64,000 bases of DNA from Saccharospirillum alexandrii. Lineage in GTDB: Bacteria > Pseudomonadota > Gammaproteobacteria > Pseudomonadales > Natronospirillaceae. The notes below the pieces were generated by a model. The model saw only the letters and a list, made by a program, of their open reading frames with translations. It ran no database searches and was not told where the DNA came from. Where the stretch lies: contig NZ_RCIP01000005.1 of NCBI RefSeq assembly GCF_004000275.1, forward strand, positions 273,363 to 337,362. Reading direction: 5' to 3'. Positions 8,639 to 16,339 of this stretch are shown here, in pieces (the stretch's first letter is position 1; the number at the start of each line of letters is the position of its first letter). Position numbers and translations under genes: made by a program.

Positions 8639-9225
8639 ACCAGAGAATCTGCGTCCCGGTACAGCTCTGTCATCTTGTCGACAATGGCATTGCGGATGCT
8701 GGTTTTCTCAAACTCTGATCGACGCGTCAGGTTGGCGAGTTTGACCCTGTGCAGGTGCAGGCAGGGCATATTGGCATTGAACTCTCGAAGGTCACCTTTC
8801 ACCAACATGGGCAGGAAAGGGTCTTCAGAGTGGCGGGTGCGAATCATCTTTTTCAGAGCTTGCTTGAAGGGTATGGGTACGGGTTTTACATCCCGGCTTT
8901 TGTACTTGACGATGACGTAAAAGCCGGTTTTTCCGATCAGCTCGCCCGGGACGATATGAAAGCCGGTATCGCGAACAGCCTCCGGCGCAACGCCATGGAA
9001 GGTGTCGTGAAAGGCATAAGGGTTGGGCAGCACGACCATCTTGCTGTTTTCGGTGCTGGGAAAATACAGGCTGTAGTTGGTATAGAATTGCTCGACCGAG
9101 GGCGAATAGACGCACAGGCGGCTTTCAAAGCAGCGCACAAAATCAACCGCCTGATTGCGGCTCTGGATGGAGTCCAGGCTCCATTCCAGGTCGCTGTTTT
9201 GGGGTTGCTGTGCCATGGTGGTCAT
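8635..9225 (-). CDS. Conserved-looking hypothetical protein, family not recognised
   Basis: This 196-aa protein starts at MTTMAQQ (9225), chosen because GGAG lies 8 bases upstream; an in-frame start at 9258 is possible. It has no signal peptide or membrane segment. The protein is mixed alpha/beta with a basic middle (KYKSRDVKPVPIPFKQALKKMIRTRH) and the phrase MPCLHLHRVKLANLTRRSEFEKTS near the end. It is convergent with alkB, overlapping by 3 bp at the stops. Nothing in the neighbourhood assigns a role. Confidence 0.7.
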   Translation of the reverse strand: MTTMAQQPQNSDLEWSLDSIQSRNQAVDFVRCFESRLCVYSPSVEQFYTNYSLYFPSTENSKMVVLPNPYAFHDTFHGVAPEAVRDTGFHIVPGELIGKTGFYVIVKYKSRDVKPVPIPFKQALKKMIRTRHSEDPFLPMLVKGDLREFNANMPCLHLHRVKLANLTRRSEFEKTSIRNAIVDKMTELYRDADSLV

Positions 9226-9633
9226 TAGCCTGCTCCTTCGCCGGTAAGGCGGTATCACCCGAATGTCGGTGCGCTCAATGCGCAGTCGGTCTGCTACCAG
9301 CGCGCTGCCGGGCTAGTGCCAGCGCGGGCGTTTACATGAAATCCGGGGTTATACGGTTACTATAGGGTAAAAGACCCCTACTCGACGACTAACCCCTCGA
9401 TTGAGTGTAAATTGTGACGCTGGTTCAAAATCGTACAGTGTTTTGCCAGTGTTGGCGTCAAAATAATCACACTCGACCAAGGTTGTTTTTTGAACAGTTT
9501 TATATTGACAGTCTTTTGGCGCGACTTAAAGCGCAATTTTTGGAACAATGCGCGGTTTTGTTGCCTGACACCCAACGCTAGCCTTGGGTGAGCAAACCGC
9601 GAACATGAGAATAAACTGGTGGGAGAATGCCAA
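9226..9633. other. Gap between divergent genes, with a nested stem-loop near the tesB start
   Basis: This 408-bp AT-richer gap separates the unknown gene from tesB. At 9551-9601 there is a nested structure: CGCGGTTT (9551-9558) pairs with AAACCGCG (9594-9601), and inside it CACCCAA (9569-9575) pairs with TTGGGTG (9584-9590). It ends 32 bases before the tesB start and could be part of the 5' UTR. A TTGACA at 9505-9510 has no good -10 at the right distance. Short open frames here (for example 9378-9575 minus) lack coding character. Confidence 0.5.
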
Positions 9634-10506
9634 ATGGCAAACGCTGTTGTTGAGCGCCTGATCGAATTATTGCAGCTGGAACCAATAGGCCAGCTGCGCT
9701 ACCGCGGCTTATCGCAGGATCTGGGGTACCCCAAGGTATTTGGCGGGCAGGTGATCGGCCAGGCCTTGTCGGCGGCGATTCAGACGCTCGACAGCCGCAT
9801 GCCGCACTCATTGCACTCCTACTTTCTGCGCCCGGGTGATACCAACCACCCGATCGAGTATGAAGTCGAAATTATTCGCGACGGTCGCTCTTTCAGCGTG
9901 CGCCGGGTCATTGCCAGCCAGTTTGGCAAACCCATTCTGGCCATGACGGCCTCGTTTCAGACCCAGGAGACGGGTCTGGAGCATCAGGATTCGATGCCGA
10001 ATGTACCGGGCCCCGAGGTGTTGGAATCGGAAGTGAAGCTCTACCGGGACCATGCCGATGAGATCCCCGGCCGGGTGCGGGATCTGTTCACCGCCGAACG
10101 ACCGATTGAATACCGCATTGTGGAGGCGCAGAACCCATTCCGACCTCGCCATGGTATCGCCAAGCGCCATATGTGGATTCGCGCCAACGGCAGCCTGCCG
10201 GATGACCCGCTGGTGCATCAGTCCATGCTCGCCTACACCACCGATTACGGGTTTCTGGAAACAGCATTGATGCCGCACGGCATCTCGCTGATGAAGCCGG
10301 GTCTGACGATTGCCAGCCTCGACCACGCCATCTGGTTTCATCGCCCGTTCCGGCTCGACGACTGGTTGCTCTATGTAGCCGATAGCCCAAGCGCCAGTGG
10401 CGCGCGCGGCTATGTGCGCGGGCAGATATTCGATCGCGATGGCAATCTGGTTGCCAGCACCGCTCAGGAAGGGCTGATTCGTTATGCCGGTGATACCGAT
10501 GAGTGA
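9634..10506 (+). CDS. tesB: Acyl-CoA thioesterase II
   Basis: This 290-aa protein starts at ATG 9634 behind GGGAGAA; an upstream GTG at 9619 is less likely. It shows the TesB double-hotdog layout: VFGGQVIGQAL in the first hotdog, LHSYFLRPGD, then the second hotdog with LDHAIWFHRPFRLDDWLLY. The Asp/Thr/Gln active-site region (the D of LDHAIWFHR and the LVASTAQEGLIR tail) is present. It hydrolyses medium- to long-chain acyl-CoA to free fatty acid and CoA in the cytoplasm. It is first in a tight three-gene run, overlapping ubiX by 8 bp. Confidence 0.95.
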   Translation: MANAVVERLIELLQLEPIGQLRYRGLSQDLGYPKVFGGQVIGQALSAAIQTLDSRMPHSLHSYFLRPGDTNHPIEYEVEIIRDGRSFSVRRVIASQFGKPILAMTASFQTQETGLEHQDSMPNVPGPEVLESEVKLYRDHADEIPGRVRDLFTAERPIEYRIVEAQNPFRPRHGIAKRHMWIRANGSLPDDPLVHQSMLAYTTDYGFLETALMPHGISLMKPGLTIASLDHAIWFHRPFRLDDWLLYVADSPSASGARGYVRGQIFDRDGNLVASTAQEGLIRYAGDTDE

Positions 10507-11152
10507 AACAACCAATAAGACACCGCGTCTGCGCATTACCCTGGGCATTACCGGTGCCTCGGGTACGCCCTACGCTGAGCGTCTGCTGCAGGTGTTGCTG
10601 GCGGCGGATTATGAGGTGCATCTGCTAGTCTCCAAGGCCGCTTTAATGGTTGCCGCCGTGGAAACCGGCACGCCCTGGCCAGCCCAGCACGAGAAGCTGG
10701 CGTCCTATTTGCGGGAGCGGCTGGGCACGGGTGGCGAGCTGATCATCGCCGGACGGGAAGACTGGATGAGCCCGGTTGCCAGCGGCTCCGGCGCGCCGGA
10801 GACGATGATTGTCTGCCCCTGTTCCACCGGCACGCTGGCGTCCATTGCCACCGGTCAGTGCGATAACCTGATCGAACGTGGCGCCGATGTGGTGTTGAAA
10901 GAAGGCGGCAAGCTGATTCTGGTACCGCGCGAAACGCCCTACAGCGAAATTCACCTGGCCAACATGCTGACGCTGAAGCGCGCCGGTGCCCACATTGTTC
11001 CGGCCAGTCCGGGCTTTTACCACAAACCCGACACCGTGGCGGACATGGTCGATTTCATCGTCGCCCGGGTGCTCAAATGCGCCGGTATTCCGCAGACGCT
11101 GCTGCCGCCCTGGGGTTACAGCGGGGCTGGCCCGGAGCCCGATACCGATTGA
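10499..11152 (+). CDS. ubiX: Flavin prenyltransferase UbiX
   Basis: This 217-aa protein has the flavoprotein fold motif ITGASGTPYAERLL at the N-terminus, the conserved MIVCPCSTGTLASIATGQCDNL region and LVPRETPYSEIHLANML. It makes prenylated FMN, the cofactor of the UbiD decarboxylase in ubiquinone synthesis. The start at ATG 10499 overlaps the tesB stop by 8 bp (ATGAGTGA), indicating translational coupling. UbiD is not in the window. Confidence 0.95.
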   Translation: MSETTNKTPRLRITLGITGASGTPYAERLLQVLLAADYEVHLLVSKAALMVAAVETGTPWPAQHEKLASYLRERLGTGGELIIAGREDWMSPVASGSGAPETMIVCPCSTGTLASIATGQCDNLIERGADVVLKEGGKLILVPRETPYSEIHLANMLTLKRAGAHIVPASPGFYHKPDTVADMVDFIVARVLKCAGIPQTLLPPWGYSGAGPEPDTD

Positions 11153-12273
11153 TGCGGGTTCTGTTGCTCAGTGCCTATCACAGCGCCAGTCATCAGTACT
11201 GGTGCGAGGGCCTTATGGCGGCCTTTCCGGACATCGACTGGACGCTCAAGACCCAGCCGGCGCGTCATTTCAGCTGGCGTGTAGAAGCTTCTGGCCTGCT
11301 CTGGGCGCTGGCTGACGACGCCGATTTCGAATGCGACTACGACCTGATCATTGCCACCAGCCTGAGCGACCTGACCCGGTTGCGGGCCTTTCGACCGCAC
11401 CTGGCGGCCATTCCAACCTGGCTGTATTTCCACGAAAACCAGTTCGCGCACCCACGCTCGGCTTCGCAAGCGACCGATCACCAGATCGGCTGGCAGTTCC
11501 TCAGCATTCAGAATGCACTCTGTGCCGACTGGCTCAGCTTCAATACCGAGTTTAACCGGCGCACCTTTTTAAGCGGGGCTCGAAAGCTGTTGCGCCGGTT
11601 TCCGGAAAAGCTGCCGGGCAACCCGATTGAACGCATCGAACAGCGCTCGGATGTCTTGCCTGTGCCGTTGACCGAGGCGTTTTCGGCGCTGCGCGACCGG
11701 CCCAAAGAAGCCGATCTGATCGTATGGAATCACCGTTGGGAGTGGGACAAGCAGCCTGAGCGGTTTTTGGCGGCGTTGCTGCAGCTGCGTGACGCCGGCA
11801 TTGGTTTCAGGCTGGCGATGCTGGGCTCGGGCGGTGGCCGGAATGCTGAGTTTGAACGCCAGCGGCAAGCGCTGAGCGACTCGATTGTGCACTGGGGTGA
11901 AGCCGCTCAAAGTGACTATCAGCAGTGGATTGGTCGGGCGGGTGTGGGCGTTTCAACGTCGCTGCACGATTTTCAGGGGCTGTCCATGCTGGAGCTGGCG
12001 CAGGCCGGTGCTCAGGTCGTGGTGCCACATCGCCTGGCCTACCCTGAGGTGTTGCCTGATGCGCGTTTCTATACCGGTTCTGAAAGCGACGCCCAGCGTG
12101 ATGTGGCCGACCTGACAGCAGTACTGAAATCCGTGCTGGCGGGCATTGGCGATGCGCCGGCTGCCAAGCCGGCTGTGCCGCTCTGGTCTGAACTGGCCGG
12201 GTGCTATGCCGACCGGATGAACACTATTGCTTCAGAGTACGACCGCCGTCGACCGCCAATATCTGGCCGGTAA
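11152..12273 (+). CDS. DUF3524 glycosyltransferase, tRNA-queuosine alpha-mannosyltransferase-like
   Basis: This 373-aa protein starts at ATG 11152, sharing one base with the ubiX stop (TGATG). The N-terminal half matches the DUF3524 pattern (LLLSAYHSASHQYWCEGL, FHENQFAHPR, FNTEFNRRTFL). The C-terminal half is a GT4-like Rossmann domain (IVWNHRWEWDKQPERFLAAL; TSLHDFQGLSMLELAQAGA). The animal homologue GTDC1 mannosylates queuosine in tRNA-Asp, so a tRNA or nucleotide sugar acceptor is likely here, but that is an inference from the family. Its last 50 bp overlap the convergent SDR gene. Confidence 0.8.
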   Translation: MRVLLLSAYHSASHQYWCEGLMAAFPDIDWTLKTQPARHFSWRVEASGLLWALADDADFECDYDLIIATSLSDLTRLRAFRPHLAAIPTWLYFHENQFAHPRSASQATDHQIGWQFLSIQNALCADWLSFNTEFNRRTFLSGARKLLRRFPEKLPGNPIERIEQRSDVLPVPLTEAFSALRDRPKEADLIVWNHRWEWDKQPERFLAALLQLRDAGIGFRLAMLGSGGGRNAEFERQRQALSDSIVHWGEAAQSDYQQWIGRAGVGVSTSLHDFQGLSMLELAQAGAQVVVPHRLAYPEVLPDARFYTGSESDAQRDVADLTAVLKSVLAGIGDAPAAKPAVPLWSELAGCYADRMNTIASEYDRRRPPISGR

Positions 12274-12988
12274 CATAGGGCGCGGTCGCCAGAAACAGCG
12301 CCGCTTCGGCAATGTCGGTCGGGTTGCCCATGCGCGCCAGCGGAACGTTGCCGGTCAGCGCTGCTTCATACTCATCGCCTTCCTGCTCGGGCAGCAAAAT
12401 GGCCCCGGGCGCGATGGCATTGGCGCGAACCCGGGGTGCCAGATCCAGTGCAGCGCTTTTGGTCAGGCTGATCAGGCCGGCCTTGGCCGCGCCGTAGGCC
12501 GGGTGATCGGCCAGCGGGCGCAGGGCATGAATGTCGACCAAATTGATGATGGTGCCCTCACAGCGTTTCAGTTCCGGTGCCAGCGCCTGAATCATCGCCA
12601 TCGGCAGCAGCAGGTTGCTGTGCATCAGGGCATGAATGGCGTCGTCGGTAATCTCGCCCCAGGGGGTGGGGAAGAAGCTGGAGGCGTTGTTGATCAGCAC
12701 ATCGACCTGGCCAAACACGGCAATGGCGTCATGTGCCGCGGCCTGAATGGTGGTTTGGGTGTCGAGCGCTGATTGAATGCAGGCGGCGGTCTCTGGCCGT
12801 GCCTGATTGAGCTCATCGACCAGGGCGATGGCATCCTGTTCGCTGCTGCGGTAGTGGATAACGACCCGAAAACCGGCGGCGTGAAATACCCGGGCGGTTT
12901 CGGCGCCCACCCGACGCGCGGCGCCGGTGAGAAAAACGACCGGCGCCGCGGCCGATTCCTGTGTGATGGTGCTGCTTAGTCGGACCAC
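12224..12988 (-). CDS. Pteridine reductase-like short-chain dehydrogenase
   Basis: This 254-aa protein has a GTG start at 12988 with AGGAGAAGG upstream. The Rossmann motif is TGAARRVG, the TGxxxRxG variant typical of pteridine reductases (PTR1/FolM) in place of the usual TGxxxGxG. NNASSF, the catalytic Tyr-Lys pair in YGAAK, and the C-terminal GQILAVDGG follow. The expected reaction is NADPH-dependent reduction of dihydropterin or dihydrofolate. It overlaps cca by 13 bp upstream and the convergent glycosyltransferase by 50 bp at the 3' end. Confidence 0.85.
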   Translation of the reverse strand: MVRLSSTITQESAAAPVVFLTGAARRVGAETARVFHAAGFRVVIHYRSSEQDAIALVDELNQARPETAACIQSALDTQTTIQAAAHDAIAVFGQVDVLINNASSFFPTPWGEITDDAIHALMHSNLLLPMAMIQALAPELKRCEGTIINLVDIHALRPLADHPAYGAAKAGLISLTKSAALDLAPRVRANAIAPGAILLPEQEGDEYEAALTGNVPLARMGNPTDIAEAALFLATAPYVTGQILAVDGGRTLKQ

Positions 12989-14205
12989 GTTGCCTTCTCC
13001 TGCGCCACGGCGCGTACCCGTTCCCGGTTCAGCGCCTCGCCCAGCTCAGCGCCCTGATACCCCTGTGCGGCCAGATCGGCCGGTAATACCGACCCACAAG
13101 CCGCCAGACAGCGTTCAAATAATGCTGCCTGAGGGTACGGTTGCTGTTCCAGACCGGATCGTCCGCGGGCATCACATTCGCAGGCTTGCAGGAATTGCCG
13201 GAAATGGTCGCTCTGGCGAAAGGCCCCGAGCTTGTTCAGGGTTTTGACGATGGTCGCCGGGCGCAGTTCCCGAATGCGATGGCAATGGGTGTGATAGCGC
13301 GCGGTATGCTCGGCCAGCGCGGCGGCTTTTTTCGGCCAGCGCCAGTCGCTGGCGTGCTGGCGAATCAGGTCGGCCCCCAGGTCTTCGTGGCCCCGGTGCG
13401 AGGGCCAGTTGGTGGGTTCGGTGAGGGCTTTGCCCAGGTCGTGACTGAGCGTTGCGACCCGAACGTCAAGCGGGGCGTCCATCTGTACGGCGATCTGCAG
13501 GGCTTTGAGGGTATGAATGCCGGTATCGACTTCGGGGTGCCAGCGCATTGGCTGGGGTATGCCGAACAGGGCGTCGAGCGCCGGGAAGACGACCTTGAGT
13601 GCCCCACAGGCGCGCAATACCTGGAAGAAGACTTCGGGGTTGGGCTCCATCAGGGCCCGGCTCATTTCCTGCCAGATGCGTTCCGGTACCAGGTAGCCCA
13701 GTTCGCCTTCCTGAACCATGTCGCACATCAGGGCCTGGGTGTCGCCGGCGACGCTGAAGCCGAGGTGGTCGAACCGGGCAGCAAAGCGCGCGACGCGCAA
13801 TACGCGCAGAGGGTCTTCGCGAAAGGCGGGCGAGACGTGGCGCAGCAGGCGGGCGTCGAGGTCGGCCTTGCCGTGGTAGGGGTCGATTAGGGTGCCGTCG
13901 TTTGCCTGCGCCATGGCGTTGATGGTGAGGTCGCGGCGCAGCAGGTCGTCTTCAAGCGTGACATCGGGTGAAAACTGAACTTCAAAGCCGGTGTAACCAT
14001 GGCCCGATTTACGCTCGGTGCGTGCCAGGGCATATTCCTCTTTGCTGCTGGGGTGCAGGTACACGGGAAAGTCGGCCCCAACGCGCTGGTAGCCTTCCTG
14101 TTCCAGTTGCCCGGGCGTGGCGCCAACAACCACCCAGTCGTGATCTTTTACAGCAAGGCCGAGCAAGGTGTCGCGAACGGCACCACCAACGAGGTAGATG
14201 TCCAT
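12976..14205 (-). CDS. cca: CCA-adding tRNA nucleotidyltransferase, bacterial multifunctional type
   Basis: This 409-aa protein has the class II nucleotidyltransferase head LVGGAVRDTLLG, followed by KDHDWVVVG carrying the metal-binding acidic residues, RRDLTINAMA and the ATP/CTP-selecting region (EDPLRVLRVARFAARF). A C-terminal HD domain (LSHDLGKAL) gives the phosphodiesterase/2'-phosphatase activities of the E. coli-type enzyme. It builds or repairs the 3' CCA end of tRNA. Length matches E. coli Cca (412 aa). The SDR gene follows with a 13-bp overlap. Confidence 0.95.
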   Translation of the reverse strand: MDIYLVGGAVRDTLLGLAVKDHDWVVVGATPGQLEQEGYQRVGADFPVYLHPSSKEEYALARTERKSGHGYTGFEVQFSPDVTLEDDLLRRDLTINAMAQANDGTLIDPYHGKADLDARLLRHVSPAFREDPLRVLRVARFAARFDHLGFSVAGDTQALMCDMVQEGELGYLVPERIWQEMSRALMEPNPEVFFQVLRACGALKVVFPALDALFGIPQPMRWHPEVDTGIHTLKALQIAVQMDAPLDVRVATLSHDLGKALTEPTNWPSHRGHEDLGADLIRQHASDWRWPKKAAALAEHTARYHTHCHRIRELRPATIVKTLNKLGAFRQSDHFRQFLQACECDARGRSGLEQQPYPQAALFERCLAACGSVLPADLAAQGYQGAELGEALNRERVRAVAQEKATWSD

Positions 14206-14292
14206 GAAGGGTAGTCAGGCAAGCGTTGAGAATGTGATGCTAGTGTAGTGGAAAGTGGGCTGTGGTTGCAGGGGGTTCGGTGGCTGTAGTTC

Positions 14293-14405
14293 GTGTCAGC
14301 CACCGGGCATATCTGTCCGGGGTCGGCGTGGACCCGTCCATGGGGCCTAGACCGCAACATCCATGTTGCGGACTTCCCCGCACAGATATACCCGTTGGCT
14401 GTCAC
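14293..14405. repeat. Structured intergenic repeat copy R4
   Basis: The outer arms CGGGCATATCTGTCCGGGG (14304-14322) and 14376-14394 pair with two mismatches. GTGTCAGCCACC and GTTGGCTGTCAC extend the stem to about 31 bp. Inside are GGGGTCGGCGTGGACC and the hairpin CCGCAACATCCATGTTGCGG (14352-14371). It lies 30 bp beyond the stop of the TraF-like gene. Confidence 0.9.
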
Positions 14406-14435
14406 TTGGTTGGCAGCCAATCCTCAGTTTAGGGA

Positions 14436-16205
14436 TTAAAACTCCATCGAGAACTGAGCAACCATGCCTGCGTCCTGAATCACCTCATCCCAGTCATCAA
14501 ATGACTTGGGTTTGAACCAGCCCGTCAGATCCAGGCCAACACCCCAGGGGGTGAAACCAAAGCCAGCGGAAATGACATGGCTGTCTTCCACGCTCAGGTT
14601 ATTGCGGTAGCCGCCGCGTAGCTTGAACCAGTTGTACGCGTTGAATTCAGCGCCCAGGCCCAGGTAGCGGGTCGGCACGCCGTATTTCAGGGGCTGGTTT
14701 TCGGTGATGTCCAGGTCAGCCGCCAGGGTGGTCCAGCGGGTCATGTGGGCACCGCCGATGCGCATTTTGGGGCCAATGCTGACATCGGCGCCTGAGGTGG
14801 TTTCAAAGGTTTGCGGAATCAGGTCTTTGATCACCAGACCACCGCGTACCTGGCCGTTTAATACATCGGGCCAGTTCTTGGCGACACCGACGTCTACGTT
14901 GGCGGTAATGACGTTGGTTGAGTTTTCTTCAATCAGCGTGGCTGTGTCACCAAACTCGTCTTCAGCTTCTTCAATGGTGAAGCGCTTTTCGAAGATGTTC
15001 AGGCTGACCAGCTTGGGTGTAACACCGGCCGAGAACGACTCGCCCATGTATTCGAAATCCCGTGCGATGGTGACGCCGAATTCTGTGACCGATGCGCCGA
15101 TGATTTCCATTTCGGAGTCAAAATTATCCAATGTGGGTGCATCGATTTCACCGTTGGCGTAGTAGTTACCATCATAATCAATAAGGGCAGTTTGTTCTGC
15201 GTCAACCGCATTTTGAGCAGTAGTAAGATTACCCGATAGTACAGTAAGTTCATCACCCCAGTCAGAAAGGTCACTTATATACGCTGGATCCGCGTTTCCA
15301 CCTGGATAAGTATCAGTGTCATTAGGATCAGGTAATGTCGCGACATGATTTGTTACTGCCTGGTTGGCATTGGATAGTTCTACTAGTGACCCGCTAAGCT
15401 CGGTCGATTGACTTGAAAGTCCAGTCAAGTCTTCAAGCAATAAATCAATTTCATTAAAGTCGTTGTTGTTCAGAAATACCTTGGCACCAATAGTTGTGTT
15501 GTTGGAAATATTAAAACCAAAACTGTAACCACTACGAGGAAGACTCAAACTAATGAAGTCAGCACCCAGCCCCAAACTGAATGATTTCTCGTCGAATGAT
15601 TGAAAGTCAGTTTTAGTGTTTTGAACAACACGATCAAGATTATTAGCCTCGGTGTCGGCTGTATTTGCTTTGTTATCCAAGGTAGTCGTATTAGTTACCA
15701 GAGCTTCTGATTCTGTAGTGAGATCATTTATGTCATATCCAGATCCGTCACTGCCATTCAGCTGACCATCGTCGTCAATATCTGCTTCTACATTGGCCGA
15801 AACGGTACTTAAGGTAGAGACATTGGCGGTAATGTTAACTAATACATCTTCCATTGATTCAATGCCAGCATCCGTATCCCCAAAAACCGCAACGCTGAAT
15901 GCATCAGCATCAATGGTTTCAAACTGATCAATGGTACCGCCGTCATCGGTGAAGGCTTTGCCGGAGGTGATGACGCCGTCGGAGTCGTCGATGGAAAAGC
16001 GGAATGAAGGCAGTGTCATCGCGAAGGATGATTCCCGGCCCAGTGCCGACAGCAAGGCGGGGTTGAACGAATGCACGCTCGACAACGATGCCGACGCTAC
16101 CCCGGTATTACCCATGGCGTTCGATTTCGCATCATTCCCTGTGAAGGGAGTTGCCTGGGCGGCACTGGCAGCAATAACGGAGAGAGCAATCAGCGTTTTT
16201 TTCAT
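14436..16205 (-). CDS. TraF_2-like outer-membrane protein with inserted coiled-coil domain
   Basis: This 589-aa protein starts at MKKTLIALS (16205) with AAGG upstream. A signal peptide ends near AAQATPFTG. The N-terminal segment (NAMGNTGVASASLSSVHSFNPALLSA) and the C-terminal strands ending in MVAQFSMEF match the family often labelled conjugal transfer protein TraF (TraF_2), a FadL-like beta-barrel group. No other tra genes are present, so conjugation is not implied. Residues about 120-350 form a Thr/Asn/Asp-rich, partly coiled-coil insert with a DIDDDGQLNGSDG segment that resembles an EF-hand-like Ca site, encoded by noticeably AT-richer DNA. Confidence 0.75.
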   Translation of the reverse strand: MKKTLIALSVIAASAAQATPFTGNDAKSNAMGNTGVASASLSSVHSFNPALLSALGRESSFAMTLPSFRFSIDDSDGVITSGKAFTDDGGTIDQFETIDADAFSVAVFGDTDAGIESMEDVLVNITANVSTLSTVSANVEADIDDDGQLNGSDGSGYDINDLTTESEALVTNTTTLDNKANTADTEANNLDRVVQNTKTDFQSFDEKSFSLGLGADFISLSLPRSGYSFGFNISNNTTIGAKVFLNNNDFNEIDLLLEDLTGLSSQSTELSGSLVELSNANQAVTNHVATLPDPNDTDTYPGGNADPAYISDLSDWGDELTVLSGNLTTAQNAVDAEQTALIDYDGNYYANGEIDAPTLDNFDSEMEIIGASVTEFGVTIARDFEYMGESFSAGVTPKLVSLNIFEKRFTIEEAEDEFGDTATLIEENSTNVITANVDVGVAKNWPDVLNGQVRGGLVIKDLIPQTFETTSGADVSIGPKMRIGGAHMTRWTTLAADLDITENQPLKYGVPTRYLGLGAEFNAYNWFKLRGGYRNNLSVEDSHVISAGFGFTPWGVGLDLTGWFKPKSFDDWDEVIQDAGMVAQFSMEF

Positions 16206-16288
16206 CGGATGACCTTTCGCTTGAACATCAGTGGAACACAAGGTTGGCAAGTCTACTTACAGCTTAGCCGAATTTATCGTTGGTGCAA

Positions 16289-16318
16289 AAAAGCCGGTCA
16301 AACAGTTGACCGGCTTTT
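16289..16318 (-). terminator. Intrinsic terminator after the lipoprotein gene
   Basis: AAAAGCCGGTCAA and TTGACCGGCTTTT form a 13-bp stem around a 4-base loop. Read on the minus strand the stem runs into six T residues. It separates the 16340-19401 unit from the TraF-like gene downstream, which therefore probably has its own promoter in 16206-16288. Confidence 0.85.
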
Positions 16319-16339
16319 AATGAGGGCTTCCTGTTTGCG

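Noticed and set aside
9378-9575. A 65-codon minus-strand open frame in the gap before tesB
   Set aside because: No ribosome site, AT-rich sequence with no coding character, and it overlaps the likely tesB leader.
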